From Bacilli bacterium (GTDB taxonomy: Bacteria; Bacillota_I; Bacilli_A; RF39; UBA660): 64,000 nucleotides of DNA. The translations under genes were made by a program, and so were the position numbers. The stretch lies in the NCBI GenBank assembly GCA_017428495.1, contig JAFRQS010000031.1, positions 89,587 through 153,586 on the forward strand. The letters are read 5' to 3'. The notes beneath the pieces are model-generated. The model ran no database searches. It was given only the letters and a program-made list of their open reading frames with translations, and was not told where the DNA came from. Shown here one piece after another: positions 28,165 to 39,200 of the stretch; within the stretch, counting starts at the first letter, position 1; each line of letters opens with the position of its first letter.

Positions 28165-29163
28165 ATGGCAATTGAAGATTTAGATTTGAAGAAATTTAAA
28201 GAGTATACAAGAAGAGAAAGAACTTGTAATGATGTTTGTGAACATTTTGGGTTAAATATTTTAGAATTTAGTTGTATAGTTAATAGACTAAAAACATCAG
28301 GTATCAATATTATAGTATCTGGTTTTGGTGAAGATGCAACAGTACTTAATTTAGATGAAAGAAATCTAAATGGTGACAATATTTATACAATTGATATTGG
28401 TGATGAAACAGAATTTGACTCATTAGTTATTTCAGATCCAAGGTTAGGAAGTAAATATCAACAATTATCAAGACTTAATTTTTCATATCAAGAAGCATAT
28501 AGAAATGGTTTTAATAAAGCTATATTATTAGGAGATATAACAGAAGGTTTATATTCTCTAAAAAGTCCATATCATGATACTTTATTTGCTGATACAACTG
28601 ATAAACAAGTTGAATATGTGGTAAATAATTACCCATATATTGAAGGCTTTACAACATATTTTATAACAGGTGATCAAGATGCTACCCATACAAAAAAGAA
28701 TGGCGTAGATATTGGAAGGATGATATCAGAACAAAGGGATGATATGGTTTATCTTGGTAATATGAGATGTCAATTGAATATTAGAAAAATGAAAATACTT
28801 GCTCAACATTTAAAGATAGGTAAATTTGATAGAGCTAAAACAATTTCATTAAAACCACAAGATGCAATATATGCAATGAGAAGTGAAGAAAAAGTAGATA
28901 TTATTTTAGATGGTCATTTATTATCAAGTATGCAGATGTCAGAAAGAGGTATGAAAGAGTTACTAGTACCAAGCTTAGTTGCTACTACTCCTAGAATTAG
29001 GAAAAGTGCAATACCTCATAATGTAGGATTTATATTATTAAGAACAAAACTTACTAGGGATGGTAAATATAATGGTATGGAAGCAACATTCGCACCTTTC
29101 TATCAAACAGATCATGATGATTATAGTACCACAAAGGTATTAAAGATAGGGGGTAAGAAATAA
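28165..29163 (+). CDS. Metallophosphoesterase-like protein with degenerate active site
   Basis: 332 aa, homologous along its length to the next gene. An N-terminal winged-helix-like part (TCNDVCEHFGLNILEFSCIV) is followed by a calcineurin-like phosphoesterase fold. The metal ligands are largely replaced: SDPRLGSKYQQ for GDTHLGSKDQQ, GDITEG for GDVIDG, TGDQDA for GSHDE, DGHLLSS for EGHYHKS. It is therefore probably a non-catalytic partner of the downstream enzyme. ATG 28165 after ggaggt. The stop overlaps the next start by one base. Confidence 0.75.
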   Translation: MAIEDLDLKKFKEYTRRERTCNDVCEHFGLNILEFSCIVNRLKTSGINIIVSGFGEDATVLNLDERNLNGDNIYTIDIGDETEFDSLVISDPRLGSKYQQLSRLNFSYQEAYRNGFNKAILLGDITEGLYSLKSPYHDTLFADTTDKQVEYVVNNYPYIEGFTTYFITGDQDATHTKKNGVDIGRMISEQRDDMVYLGNMRCQLNIRKMKILAQHLKIGKFDRAKTISLKPQDAIYAMRSEEKVDIILDGHLLSSMQMSERGMKELLVPSLVATTPRIRKSAIPHNVGFILLRTKLTRDGKYNGMEATFAPFYQTDHDDYSTTKVLKIGGKK

Positions 29164-30173
29164 TGAAACTAAATTTGACAAGAATGATAACATATGAAGA
29201 AGCAAAAAAAATATATTCATATTTGAAAAAAGAAGAAAAATTATTAGATGTTTCAAAAAGATTAGAAATAAGTAATGATGAAGTGTTTGGACTTATAGAA
29301 TTATTGCAACATTTTGATTTTCCTATAACTATTGAAGAGGAATTTGGTCATTTTATAGTAAAAAAGCATAGAAAACAAATGGCTTCTAAACATAAAAAAG
29401 TAAAGATACCTATGGAAGAATGTACAAAAAGTACAGTAGGTATAGTTGGTGATACACATCTAGGTTCAAAAGATCAACAATTACACATGTTAAATAATGC
29501 ATATAGATATTTCTATGCACATGAGATAGATAAAGTGTACCATGTTGGTGATGTAATTGATGGTGATTATGGTGAAAAGAGAAAATTACAAATATATAAT
29601 AGATTTTGTAATGGTGCAGATGAATTTGCAGATTATGTAGTAGATATGTATCCATATGTAGAAGGTATTACTACTGAATTTATACAAGGTAGTCATGATG
29701 AATCTCTTAAACAAAATGGTGGTGTAACATTAGGAAGAATGATTACACAAAGAAGAAAAGATATGATATATCTTGGACAAGATCATGCAGATGTAATGCT
29801 AAATGGTGTTAAAATGCGCATAAGACATCCTGGTGGTGGTGTATCTAAATATAGATCTAGAAGTCCACAAAATACAGTTGATGCTATGGCTCCTGGAAAT
29901 AAACCAAAAGCATTAGTTGAAGGACATTACCACAAATCATTATATCTTGAATATAGAAATGTGCATGTAATATTAAACCCTGCATTATGTTATCAATCTC
30001 AATATATGGAAAAGAAAGATATATCTAATATAATGGGGTTCTATGATGTAGACATATATTCAGATGAAAAAGGTGATATTCAATATTTTGTACCAAGAGA
30101 ACACTTATTTGATGAATCACAGATAAAAACAGATGATTGGAGAAAAACAAAAAGATTAGTTATTAGACACTAA
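29163..30173 (+). CDS. Metallophosphoesterase (calcineurin-like) with N-terminal HTH-like domain
   Basis: 336 aa. N-terminal winged-helix-like segment (~residues 8-55), then an intact phosphoesterase core: GDTHLGSKDQQ (D-x-H), HVGDVIDGDYG, QGSHDE, and VEGHYHKSLY (H-x-H). The fold and motifs resemble Mre11/DNA polymerase II small subunit-type nucleases, so action on nucleic acids or nucleotides is plausible but inferred. Coupled to the degenerate paralog upstream. Precedes tilS, where Bacillus has unrelated genes. Confidence 0.78.
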   Translation: MKLNLTRMITYEEAKKIYSYLKKEEKLLDVSKRLEISNDEVFGLIELLQHFDFPITIEEEFGHFIVKKHRKQMASKHKKVKIPMEECTKSTVGIVGDTHLGSKDQQLHMLNNAYRYFYAHEIDKVYHVGDVIDGDYGEKRKLQIYNRFCNGADEFADYVVDMYPYVEGITTEFIQGSHDESLKQNGGVTLGRMITQRRKDMIYLGQDHADVMLNGVKMRIRHPGGGVSKYRSRSPQNTVDAMAPGNKPKALVEGHYHKSLYLEYRNVHVILNPALCYQSQYMEKKDISNIMGFYDVDIYSDEKGDIQYFVPREHLFDESQIKTDDWRKTKRLVIRH

Positions 30174-30182
30174 TCTTTTTTT
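30151..30182 (+). terminator. Terminator
   Basis: AAAGATTAGT / ACTAATCTTT hairpin plus T-run overlapping the end of the metallophosphoesterase gene. Confidence 0.8.
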
Positions 30183-30214
30183 ATGATATTATATAATGGA
30201 TTTGAGGTGATAAT

Positions 30215-31531
30215 GTGAATAAATCATATGACTATTTAAAAAGTATATTAAATGAGAATGATTATGTAATTATTGCATTATCTGGTGGACCAGATTCTAT
30301 GGCTCTTTGTGATTTATTAATTAAGTTAAGAAAAGAAATTAATATTAATATAGTATGTGCACATGTTAATCATGGTTTAAGAATTGAAAGTGATGATGAA
30401 AAAGTATTTGTAGAAGAATATTGTAAGAAAAATAATATTATATTTGAATATATGAAAATAGAATCTTATAGTAATGGGTTTAATGAAAAAGATGCTAGAA
30501 ATAAAAGATATAAATTTTTTGATAAATTGATAGATAAATATAATTGTAAATATTTACTTACTGCACATCATGGAGATGATTTGATAGAAACAATACTTAT
30601 GAGAATTGGTAGGGGTTCTAATTTAAAAGGATATAGTGGATTTTCTATTATGAGTGATAGACATAATTATAAATTAGTAAAACCACTAATATATTATACA
30701 AAAGATGAGATTATGGGATATATAGAAAAAAATAATATACCATATGTAATAGATAATAGTAATTTAAAAGATGAGTATACTAGAAATAGATATAGACATA
30801 ATATATTACCTTTTTTAAAGAAAGAGGATAAAAATGTACACATCAAGTATATTAAATATAGTGAGATGTTATTAGAATATAATAGATATGTAGAAGATGT
30901 TGTTAAAAATACTATAAAAAGAATATATGTAAATAATAATTTGAATATAATTGAATATTTAAAATTAGATAAGTTAATTCAAAAGAGGATATTAGATAAT
31001 ATTTTATACTCTATATATGGTGATGATATTACGTTTATTAGTGATAAACATACAGATGAAATAAATAAATTATTAACTAGTAAAAAACCAAATATTAAGA
31101 TTAAATTACCCAATAATATAGTATTAATTAAGCAATATGACACTTTGTCATTCAATGTTAATAATACTAATTGTATCAATTATTGTAAAGAACTTGTAAA
31201 CAATTTGAAAATAAATAATAAAGAATTTATATTTGTTAACAATGAAGAATCTGATAGTAACTATGTTTGTAGATTAAATAGTAGTGATATTAAAATGCCA
31301 TTATATGTTAGAAATAGAAAAAATGGTGATAGGATTGAAATTAAAAATTTAAATGGTAGTAAAAAAGTTAAAGATGTATTTATAGATGAGAAAATTCCAA
31401 AGGATAAGAGAGATGGTATACCAATAGTTGTAGATTCAGCGGAAAAAATAGTATGGATACCTGGTGTAAAAAAATCTAAATATAATAAAGAAAAAAATGA
31501 AAAATATGATATAATTATTAAGTACGTTTAA
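30215..31531 (+). CDS. tilS: tRNA(Ile)-lysidine synthetase TilS
   Basis: Modifies C34 of the CAU-anticodon tRNA-Ile to lysidine so that it reads AUA, a frequent codon in this AT-rich genome. 438 aa: PP-loop IIALSGGPDSMALCDLL, CAHVNHGLR, TAHHGDDLIETILMR, and the C-terminal TilS domain (KVKDVFIDEKIPKDKRDGIP). GTG start 30215 after gaggtgat. In Bacillus hpt separates tilS and ftsH; here ftsH follows after 14 nt. Confidence 0.94.
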   Translation: MNKSYDYLKSILNENDYVIIALSGGPDSMALCDLLIKLRKEININIVCAHVNHGLRIESDDEKVFVEEYCKKNNIIFEYMKIESYSNGFNEKDARNKRYKFFDKLIDKYNCKYLLTAHHGDDLIETILMRIGRGSNLKGYSGFSIMSDRHNYKLVKPLIYYTKDEIMGYIEKNNIPYVIDNSNLKDEYTRNRYRHNILPFLKKEDKNVHIKYIKYSEMLLEYNRYVEDVVKNTIKRIYVNNNLNIIEYLKLDKLIQKRILDNILYSIYGDDITFISDKHTDEINKLLTSKKPNIKIKLPNNIVLIKQYDTLSFNVNNTNCINYCKELVNNLKINNKEFIFVNNEESDSNYVCRLNSSDIKMPLYVRNRKNGDRIEIKNLNGSKKVKDVFIDEKIPKDKRDGIPIVVDSAEKIVWIPGVKKSKYNKEKNEKYDIIIKYV

Positions 31532-31545
31532 ATTAAGGAGGAAAA

Positions 31546-33468
31546 ATGAAAAAGAATGTAGTAAAGAAAGAATTTGTGCCTTATGTATTATTATTATGTG
31601 CGGCATTATTTATATTACTTTCTACTAATTTATTTGGTGGAAAGACACATGAATTTTCTTATAGCGAATTTGAAAAAAACTTGCAAGAAAATAAAATAAC
31701 AGAGTTATCTATAGTTCCAAGGGCAACTGGATTAGTATATGAAGTTACTGGTAAGTTAGAAGGATATGATAAAAATGAATCATTTTATGCAACAATACCA
31801 TTATCTGAAATAGCTATGGATAGGATTTTAGCTGCTAAAGATGTTAAAGATTTTAAGTTAAATGCAGAAATGGATCCAAGTTCTAGTTATTTGATGAGAT
31901 TTATATTTAATGTATTGCCTATGTTTATATTAGTCGGCGGAGCTATATATATTTTCTCAAGGCAAATGGGAAGTAGTAATAAATCACTTGATTTTGGTAA
32001 GAGTAGAGCTAAACTAAGTGAAGAGGGTGGAAAGACAACATTTAAGGATGTTGCTGGATTAATAGAGGAAAAAGAAGAAGTTGCAGAGCTTATTGATTTC
32101 TTAAAAAATCCAAAGAGATTTCAAAAGATGGGTGCTAGAATTCCAAAAGGAGTTTTATTAGTTGGTCCTCCAGGAACTGGTAAGACATTACTTGCAAAGG
32201 CTGTTGCTGGTGAGGCAAGCGTTCCATTCTATTTTATAAGTGGATCTGATTTTGTGGAATTGTTTGTTGGTATTGGTGCATCTCGTGTAAGAGATATGTT
32301 TAGACAAGCTAAACAAAATGCTCCATGTTTAGTATTTATAGATGAAATAGATGCTGTAGGTAGACAAAGAGGAACAGGTTTAGGTGGTGGACATGATGAA
32401 AGAGAACAAACTTTAAACCAATTACTTACTGAAATGGATGGATTTGGAGCTAATGAAGGTATAATTATAATTGCAGCTACAAATAGGCCAGATGTTCTTG
32501 ATCCAGCATTATTACGTCCAGGTAGATTTGATAGGCAAGTAACTGTTAATTTACCAGACATAAAGGGTAGAGAAGAGATATTGGCTGTACACGCTAGAAA
32601 TAAGATTTTTGCACCATCTGTAAAATTATCTAATATTGCAAAAAGGACAGTAGGTTTTAGTGGTGCAGATTTAGAGAATTTACTTAATGAAGCAGCACTT
32701 CTTGCAGTAAGAAGAAATAAAGAAGAAATAACAATGGCTGAAATTGATGAAGCTACTGATAGAGTACTTATGGGCCCAGCTAAAAAGAGTAAGAAATATA
32801 CTGATAAGGAAAAGGCTATGGTTGCACATCATGAAGCCGGTCACTGTGTACTAGGATTAAAGTTAGATGATGCTAATGATGTACAAAAAGTAACAATAAT
32901 TCCAAGAGGATATGCTGGTGGATATAATATGATGCTTCCAAAAGAAGAAACATATACTTCTACTAAGAAAGAATTATTAGAAAGAATAACTGGTTTACTT
33001 GGCGGACGTGTTGCTGAAGAAATAGTATATAATGAAGTGTCAACAGGAGCTCATAATGATTTTGAAAAAGCAACAAAGATAGCAAGAGCAATGGTTACAG
33101 AATATGGTATGAGTGATCTTGGCCCTATTCAATTTGAGACTCAAGAAGGTGGGGTATTCTTAGGAAGAGATTATAATAAATCTAAGAATTTCTCAAATGA
33201 AGTAGCACATGAAATTGATATTGAAATGAGAAAAATAATAAATGAGTGTTATGAAAATGCCAAGAAAATAATAACTGAAAATAGAGATTTACTTGAACTT
33301 ATAGCTAGTTCATTATTAGAACATGAAACATTAACAAAAGAACAAATTGACTATATAGCAACACATGGTAAAATGCCAAGTGAAGAAGATATGGTTGAAG
33401 AAGTTAATGATGATGTACAAGAAGAATTAAGTAAAAATGAACATGAAAATAAAAAGGATAGTGAATAA
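31546..33468 (+). CDS. ftsH: ATP-dependent zinc metalloprotease FtsH
   Basis: Membrane-bound AAA protease for quality control. 640 aa: first TM helix ([18 protein letters not shown]), periplasmic-side domain, second TM ([11 protein letters not shown]), Walker A GPPGTGKT, Walker [13 protein letters not shown] with [19 protein letters not shown], zinc motif HEAGH, and an acidic tail. RBS aaggagg before ATG 31546. Confidence 0.97.
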   Translation: MKKNVVKKEFVPYVLLLCAALFILLSTNLFGGKTHEFSYSEFEKNLQENKITELSIVPRATGLVYEVTGKLEGYDKNESFYATIPLSEIAMDRILAAKDVKDFKLNAEMDPSSSYLMRFIFNVLPMFILVGGAIYIFSRQMGSSNKSLDFGKSRAKLSEEGGKTTFKDVAGLIEEKEEVAELIDFLKNPKRFQKMGARIPKGVLLVGPPGTGKTLLAKAVAGEASVPFYFISGSDFVELFVGIGASRVRDMFRQAKQNAPCLVFIDEIDAVGRQRGTGLGGGHDEREQTLNQLLTEMDGFGANEGIIIIAATNRPDVLDPALLRPGRFDRQVTVNLPDIKGREEILAVHARNKIFAPSVKLSNIAKRTVGFSGADLENLLNEAALLAVRRNKEEITMAEIDEATDRVLMGPAKKSKKYTDKEKAMVAHHEAGHCVLGLKLDDANDVQKVTIIPRGYAGGYNMMLPKEETYTSTKKELLERITGLLGGRVAEEIVYNEVSTGAHNDFEKATKIARAMVTEYGMSDLGPIQFETQEGGVFLGRDYNKSKNFSNEVAHEIDIEMRKIINECYENAKKIITENRDLLELIASSLLEHETLTKEQIDYIATHGKMPSEEDMVEEVNDDVQEELSKNEHENKKDSE

Positions 33469-33472
33469 TAAG

Positions 33473-33499
33473 ACTGTACAAAAGTACAGTTTTTATTTT
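33473..33499 (+). terminator. Terminator after ftsH
   Basis: ACTGTAC-AAAA-GTACAGT followed by TTTTATTTT. Confidence 0.8.
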
Positions 33500-33574
33500 A
33501 CACGCTATTTTTTTTACAAAAGTATTGATTGCAAATAACCTTGTAGGAGTAATTATTTTGACTAAAATTACAAT

Positions 33575-33605
33575 TAAAAAATAATACTTTGAGTATTATT
33601 TTTTT
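33575..33605. terminator. Bidirectional terminator between convergent genes
   Basis: AATAATACT-TTG-AGTATTATT with an A-run on the left and a T-run on the right. It would serve the minus-strand HAD gene as well as residual ftsH read-through. Confidence 0.6.
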
Positions 33606-34354
33606 GTCCATTTTATTTTTTTTGTATGTGCATCTTCTACTTTTTCATATTCATCATATATTCTGTGTGTAATTATAAATTCTTTGGGATTATTTTCATC
33701 TCTTAGAAACAAGTAATATATTTCTCCTAAATCTTCAATACTTGGATATATAGATAATCTACTTGAGCCAAAATGTAAAGGTCTTCCTTGCCAATGAGTT
33801 AAATTAAAGTCATCATCATCAATTAAAATACTTTTATCATCATCACATTGTTTTGGATTTTTTGATTGTATTAGTTTACAATCTATTCCGGGCGTTTGTT
33901 CTTCAAAGAAGATTCTCTTTTGTATTGCTTCTTCATCACTGGTTACAGCAGAATAAATTATAGGATAATATAAACTAGAATTCTGCATTAATTTAATAAA
34001 GTCAATACTTCCATTTATCTTTGTAGCATTATGTAATATTACATTCCAATCTAAATTTGAAAAAAATTGTTCTACAATTTTATCTTGTTCTTCTATACTT
34101 CTATCATGTGTAGAATAATCTATGTTATGTTGTTCTAATAACATAGGTATACAGTATTGTAGTGTATCTAATATAACACCATCACAATCTATATATATTC
34201 GTAATTTATCTAAATCACCATATTTTAATTTATAGTATTTATTTAATAATCGTATTTTTTTTAATTTTAATTCTAGTGAAGAGTTTTTATAGTCTTCATA
34301 AGAAAATATATCTAAATCTTCAATATCACTCAAAAAACTGTTCAGTGTATTCAT
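33596..34354 (-). CDS. HAD-superfamily protein, possible 5'-nucleotidase type
   Basis: 252 aa. HAD motif I IYIDCDGVILDT appears near residue 53, after a helical N-terminus. A later SAVTSDEE may be motif II and ILIDDDDFNL a motif IV. Reads downstream from gggagggt before the start. The substrate is unknown; it resembles no subfamily I can name with confidence. Convergent with ftsH and monocistronic. Confidence 0.6.
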   Translation of the reverse strand: MNTLNSFLSDIEDLDIFSYEDYKNSSLELKLKKIRLLNKYYKLKYGDLDKLRIYIDCDGVILDTLQYCIPMLLEQHNIDYSTHDRSIEEQDKIVEQFFSNLDWNVILHNATKINGSIDFIKLMQNSSLYYPIIYSAVTSDEEAIQKRIFFEEQTPGIDCKLIQSKNPKQCDDDKSILIDDDDFNLTHWQGRPLHFGSSRLSIYPSIEDLGEIYYLFLRDENNPKEFIITHRIYDEYEKVEDAHTKKIKWTKK

Positions 34355-34406
34355 AAAAACCCTCCCTTATAAAAATTTTAACATAAAAAAGATATAATAA
34401 TCAATA

Positions 34407-35318
34407 TTATACCTTATATTTTATACCTTGATATGAATTTCTTCTCTCCATTTTTTTATCAATTTCATTTAGTACACCAAATTTCTTTATTAACCAGGTA
34501 GGTTCTAATACTTTATCTTTATCTGGATCACCTGTAATTCTATTTACTACTATATCCTCTCTTAAATACTCTAATTCATCACATACTATATCTACATATT
34601 CTTCTCTAGTTAGGATATGAAAATGTTCCTTATTATATAATTTTTCTAATGGTGTTCCTTTTATTATAAATAACATATGTATTTTTATACCCTGTATATC
34701 TAATTTAGATATATATTTTACTGTTTCTAACATCATACTTTTTGTTTCATAAGGTAATCCATTAATAATATGTACTACTACGTCTATGTTTCTTTTTCTA
34801 AGTTCTTTTACAGCATTCTCAAATTGTTTTAAAGTGTGACCTCTATTTATTAATTTTGAAGTAGATTCATGTATTGTTTGAAGCCCTAATTCTATTACTA
34901 AATTAGTTTTTTTGTTTAATTCTTCCAAATAATCAAGTACATCATTTGGTAAAGCATCACATCTAGTAGCAATATTTAAACCAATTACATTTGGAAGTTT
35001 TAATATTTTTTCAAAGTTTTCTTTTAATTTATCTACTGGTGCATATGTATTAGTATCCGCTTGAAAATATCCAATATATTTGCTATTTGGCCATTTAATA
35101 CTTACTATATCTTTGACTTTATTAAATTGCTCTATTAGGTCCATACCTCTATTTTCACCAGAACCATCATAACAATATATGCATCCAATTCCATTTTTCT
35201 TGTTTGGACATCCGAATCCAGCATTTAAACTAACTTTAAATACTTTTGAATTATATTTAATTTTATTGTAATAGTTTAAAGTATAATATCTTTTATTATC
35301 TAAAGTATATTTAAACAT
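34407..35318 (-). CDS. Radical SAM protein, TIGR01212/YtqA family
   Basis: 303 aa iron-sulfur protein that would cleave SAM to start radical chemistry; the physiological substrate is not established in the family. The cluster motif is split as CPNKKNGIGCIYC (C-x7-C-x2-C), the TIGR01212 spacing. Other marks: GYFQADTNTYAP, IATRCDALP, ELGLQTIHESTSKLINRGH, HIINGLP. Start at 35318 (MFKYTLDNKRYY) with ggtggt upstream; a longer frame to 35405 is unlikely. Confidence 0.87.
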   Translation of the reverse strand: MFKYTLDNKRYYTLNYYNKIKYNSKVFKVSLNAGFGCPNKKNGIGCIYCYDGSGENRGMDLIEQFNKVKDIVSIKWPNSKYIGYFQADTNTYAPVDKLKENFEKILKLPNVIGLNIATRCDALPNDVLDYLEELNKKTNLVIELGLQTIHESTSKLINRGHTLKQFENAVKELRKRNIDVVVHIINGLPYETKSMMLETVKYISKLDIQGIKIHMLFIIKGTPLEKLYNKEHFHILTREEYVDIVCDELEYLREDIVVNRITGDPDKDKVLEPTWLIKKFGVLNEIDKKMERRNSYQGIKYKV

Positions 35319-35419
35319 ATGACCACCAATAAAATTATAATAAAAATATATAATAAATGCAATTATACTGCATTTTTTAGATAATTTATGATATAATATA
35401 GCCACTTAAGAGGGATTAT

Positions 35420-35992
35420 ATGGATAATGATTATATTAGTAAAATAATAAAAAAATTAGATACAATTGAAGACAAAGAATTAAGAAAGATGATAGAACAA
35501 TTAATTGGAGAAAGGCAAGAATTAAATAATACTGCAAAACTAGATCCTTTAACTGGTTTGTATAATAGAAATATATTAAATGAAGTTATTAGTTATAGTG
35601 CAATTGTTATGTGTGATGTAGATGATTTTAAGAAAATTAATGACACGTTTGGCCATGATTTTGGTGATGAGGTTTTGAAATTAGTTGCTAAAACATTAAA
35701 ATCTAATACTAGAAGTAATGATATTGTTTGTAGATATGGTGGAGATGAATTTTTAGTTATATTTAAAGATTGCTTATTAGATGTAGTTGTTAATAGAATG
35801 AAAAAAATACAGAAGGATATTGATGGTGAGAATTTGAAATCTAAAGTTACACTTTCTATTGGCATTTCTGAATACAAAGACGGATTAGAATTGTTAGATG
35901 CAATAAAAAGAGCAGATGAGGCATTATATTATTCTAAAAAATCTGGTAAAAAAATAGTATCAGTGTATGATGATATTAAAAATAATATATAA
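35420..35992 (+). CDS. Diguanylate cyclase, GGDEF domain
   Basis: Makes c-di-GMP from two GTP. 190 aa with a short N-terminal helix (~45 aa) and no sensor domain. GGDEF hallmarks: DPLTGLYNRN, MCDVDDFKKINDTFGHDFGD and the intact signature RYGGDEF. The RSND five residues before the signature fits the RxxD inhibitory I-site. Divergent from the radical-SAM gene, with RBS agaggga. Confidence 0.88.
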   Translation: MDNDYISKIIKKLDTIEDKELRKMIEQLIGERQELNNTAKLDPLTGLYNRNILNEVISYSAIVMCDVDDFKKINDTFGHDFGDEVLKLVAKTLKSNTRSNDIVCRYGGDEFLVIFKDCLLDVVVNRMKKIQKDIDGENLKSKVTLSIGISEYKDGLELLDAIKRADEALYYSKKSGKKIVSVYDDIKNNI

Positions 35993-36010
35993 CGCAATAT
36001 GCGTTTTTTT
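35991..36010 (+). terminator. Terminator
   Basis: AACGCA-ATA-TGCGTT followed by T-run; overlaps the stop codon of the GGDEF gene. Confidence 0.75.
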
Positions 36011-36023
36011 GTATTAAAAAATA

Positions 36024-36052
36024 TTGACATCATATAATATTAGTGTTATATT
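36024..36052 (+). promoter_or_regulatory. Sigma-A promoter of the str operon
   Basis: TTGACA (36024-36029), 17-nt spacer, TATATT (36047-36052), upstream of rpsL. Confidence 0.7.
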
Positions 36053-36062
36053 ATTAACGTTT

Positions 36063-36120
36063 GTTAAAACTTAGGTTTTAACTTATATTAAAGATTGAAA
36101 TGACACACTAGGATGTGTGC
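36063..36120 (+). promoter_or_regulatory. Structured 5' leader of rpsL
   Basis: Two hairpins in the untranslated leader: GTTAAAAC-TTAG-GTTTTAAC (36063-36082) and ACACAC-taggat-GTGTG (about 36103-36119). The position suggests an autoregulatory site for S12 or S7, but I do not recognise a described motif. Confidence 0.4.
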
Positions 36121-36140
36121 TGAAAGAAAGGAGTTAATAT

Positions 36141-36557
36141 ATGGCTACAATTAATCAATTAGTAAGAAGTGGTAGAGGTAAGAAATTTAGAAAAAGAACT
36201 GCTCCAGCTTTAGGAGTTGGTTTAAATACAATTCAAAGAAAACAAACTAAACAAGATGCACCTCAAAAACGTGGAGTATGTACTCGTGTTGGTACAACTA
36301 CACCAAAAAAACCAAACTCAGCATTAAGAAAATATGCGAGAGTTAGACTTTCAAATGGAATGGAAGTTACATGTTATATTCCAGGTGAAGGACATAACTT
36401 ACAAGAGCACAGTGTTGTACTTATCCGTGGAGGACGTGTTCCAGACTTAATCGGTGTTCGTTATCACATTATTCGTGGTACATTAGATACTGCTGGAGTT
36501 CAAAACAGAATGCAAGGTAGAAGTAAATATGGTGCTAAAAAACCAAAGAAAAAATAA
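36141..36557 (+). CDS. rpsL: 30S ribosomal protein S12
   Basis: Decoding-centre protein, 138 aa. [39 protein letters not shown] and [21 protein letters not shown]; the segment [10 protein letters not shown] contains the Lys linked to streptomycin resistance. RBS aaggagtt before ATG 36141. Confidence 0.98.
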   Translation: MATINQLVRSGRGKKFRKRTAPALGVGLNTIQRKQTKQDAPQKRGVCTRVGTTTPKKPNSALRKYARVRLSNGMEVTCYIPGEGHNLQEHSVVLIRGGRVPDLIGVRYHIIRGTLDTAGVQNRMQGRSKYGAKKPKKK

Positions 36558-36575
36558 TAGAGGAGGAAATATATA

Positions 36576-37043
36576 ATGCGTAAAAGAAGAGCTGTAAAAA
36601 GAGATGTTTTACCAGATCCAATATTTCATTCAAAAATAGTTACTAAACTTATTAATCAAATAATGGTTGATGGTAAAAGAGGAAAAGCTGAAACAATCGT
36701 ATATGATGCTTTTGATATGGTTAAGGAAAAAACAAATAGTGATCCTAATGAAGTATTCGCAAAAGCATTAGAAAATATTAAACCAGCATTAGAAGTTAAA
36801 GCAAGAAGAGTTGGTGGAGCAAACTACCAAGTTCCTATGGAAGTTAGCGCTGATAGAGCTCAATCACTTGCACTTCGTTGGTTACATACTGCTGCTAAAG
36901 GAAGAGGTGGCAAATCAATGGCTGAGAAATTAGCTAATGAATTAATAGATGCATCAAACAATACAGGTGGTGCAGTTAAGAAGAGAGAAGATACTCATAG
37001 AATGGCAGAAGCTAATAAAGCATTTGCACATTATCGTTGGTAG
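36576..37043 (+). CDS. rpsG: 30S ribosomal protein S7
   Basis: Primary 16S rRNA binder that starts assembly of the small-subunit head. 155 aa: [82 protein letters not shown] gaggagga. Second gene of the str operon. Confidence 0.98.
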   Translation: MRKRRAVKRDVLPDPIFHSKIVTKLINQIMVDGKRGKAETIVYDAFDMVKEKTNSDPNEVFAKALENIKPALEVKARRVGGANYQVPMEVSADRAQSLALRWLHTAAKGRGGKSMAEKLANELIDASNNTGGAVKKREDTHRMAEANKAFAHYRW

Positions 37044-37052
37044 GAGGAAGTT

Positions 37053-39125
37053 ATGGCACGTGAATATTCATTAGAAAATACACGTAATATTGGTATTATG
37101 GCACATATAGATGCTGGTAAGACTACATTTTCAGAACGTGTATTATATCATACAGGTAAAATTCATAAAATTGGTGAAACTCACGATGGTGAATCACAAA
37201 TGGACTGGATGGAACAAGAAAAAGAACGTGGTATTACTATAACATCTGCAGCAACAACTGCATTTTGGAAAGGTAATAGAATTAACTTAATTGATACTCC
37301 AGGACACGTAGACTTTACAATAGAAGTTACAAGAAGTTTAAGAGTATTAGATGGTGCAATAGCATTATTGGATGCTAATGCTGGTGTTGAACCTCAAACA
37401 GAAAATGTTTGGAGACAAGCTACTAGTATGGATGTTCCAAGAATGATATTTGTAAATAAGATGGATAAATTAGGAGCGGATTTCTTTAAAAGTGTAGAAA
37501 GCGTTCATGAAAGATTAGGCGCTAATGCTTGTGCAGTAGAATGCCCAATTGGTGCTGAAAATGAATTTAATGGAGTAATAGATTTAGTTACTATGAAGGC
37601 TTATCACTATGATGGTAATGAAGATGAAAATTATACTGAAATAGAAATACCTGCTGATTTGAAATCTAAAGCTGAAACAATGAGAACTGAACTTATTGAA
37701 ACAGTTTCTGAATTTGATGATGAATTAATGGAAGATTATTTAGAAGGTAAAGAAATTAAACCAGAACAAATCAAGAAAGCTATAAGAAAAGGTGTACTTT
37801 CTGTTAAATTTTTCCCAGTATTCTGCGGAAGTGCATTAAGTAACATGGGTGTTAAGTTAGCACTTGATGGTGTTATTGATTATTTACCAGCACCATCAGA
37901 TATTCCAGCATTTAAATGTCAAACTATGGATGGAGATCCAGCAGAAAGACATCCATCTGATTCTGAACCATTTGCTGCTTTAGCATTTAAAATAATGACA
38001 GATCCATTTGTAGGAAGATTATCTTTCTTTAGAGTTTACTCTGGTACATTAAAGAGTGGTTCATATGTTCTTAACTCAAATAAGAATGTAAAAGAAAGAG
38101 TTGGAAGAATCTTATTAATGCATGCTAACAATAGAACTGAAATAAGTGAAGTATATGCAGGAGATATAGCTGCTGCAGTAGGTTTAAAAAACACTACAAC
38201 TGGTGAAACATTATGTGATGAAAAGAAACCAGTTATACTAGATCCAATGGAATTCCCAGAGCCAGTTATAAGTATAGCTATTGAACCAAAATCAAAAGCT
38301 GACCAAGAAAAAATGGGAATGGCACTTACTAAATTAGCAGAAGAAGATCCAACATTCCAACAAAAGACAGACCAAGAAACAGGTCAAACTATTATATCTG
38401 GTATGGGAGAACTTCATCTAGATGTATTAGTTGATAGAATGAAAAGAGAATTTAATGTTGAAGCAACTGTTGGAAAACCACAAGTTGCATATAGAGAAAC
38501 AATCACTCAAGCTGGTGAATGTGAAGGTAAATACATTAAACAATCAGGTGGTCGTGGACAATATGGTCACGTATGGATTAAATTCGAACCAAATCCTGAA
38601 AAAGGATATGAATTTGTTGATGCTATCGTTGGTGGTGTAGTTCCAAAAGAATATATACCAGTAACTGATAAAGGATTACAAGAAGCTATGCAAGGTGGTA
38701 TACTTGCTGGATATCCAATGGTAGATATTAAAGCTACATTGTATGATGGATCATATCATGATGTTGACTCATCAGAAATGGCTTATAAGGTTGCTGCATC
38801 TTTAGCTTTAAAAGAAGCTAAGAATAAATGTAAACCTGTATTACTTGAACCTATAATGAAGGTTGATGTAGTAACACCAGAAGAATATTTTGGTAATATA
38901 ATGGGAGATTTAACTTCAAGGAGAGGTAGACCTTCTGGTCAAGAATCAGTTGGTAATGCAATTAGATTAACTGCACTTGTACCTCTTGCAGAAATGTTTG
39001 GATATGCTACAAGTTTAAGAAGTAATTCTCAAGGTAGAGCAACATTCCAAATGTTACCTGATCACTATGAAGAAGTACCTAAAAATATAGCTGAAGAAAT
39101 AATTAAGAAAAATGGTGCAAAATAA
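37053..39125 (+). CDS. fusA: Elongation factor G
   Basis: Translocation GTPase, 690 aa. G1 AHIDAGKTT, switch [20 protein letters not shown] (G4), then domains II-V ending [20 protein letters not shown] aggagg before ATG 37053, 9 nt after rpsG. Confidence 0.98.
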   Translation: MAREYSLENTRNIGIMAHIDAGKTTFSERVLYHTGKIHKIGETHDGESQMDWMEQEKERGITITSAATTAFWKGNRINLIDTPGHVDFTIEVTRSLRVLDGAIALLDANAGVEPQTENVWRQATSMDVPRMIFVNKMDKLGADFFKSVESVHERLGANACAVECPIGAENEFNGVIDLVTMKAYHYDGNEDENYTEIEIPADLKSKAETMRTELIETVSEFDDELMEDYLEGKEIKPEQIKKAIRKGVLSVKFFPVFCGSALSNMGVKLALDGVIDYLPAPSDIPAFKCQTMDGDPAERHPSDSEPFAALAFKIMTDPFVGRLSFFRVYSGTLKSGSYVLNSNKNVKERVGRILLMHANNRTEISEVYAGDIAAAVGLKNTTTGETLCDEKKPVILDPMEFPEPVISIAIEPKSKADQEKMGMALTKLAEEDPTFQQKTDQETGQTIISGMGELHLDVLVDRMKREFNVEATVGKPQVAYRETITQAGECEGKYIKQSGGRGQYGHVWIKFEPNPEKGYEFVDAIVGGVVPKEYIPVTDKGLQEAMQGGILAGYPMVDIKATLYDGSYHDVDSSEMAYKVAASLALKEAKNKCKPVLLEPIMKVDVVTPEEYFGNIMGDLTSRRGRPSGQESVGNAIRLTALVPLAEMFGYATSLRSNSQGRATFQMLPDHYEEVPKNIAEEIIKKNGAK

Positions 39126-39200
39126 TTGCCAAAATACTTGATAATTTTTCAAGTATTAGATAAAATATAATAGTATAGAAATTTAAGGAGGAAAATTAAT

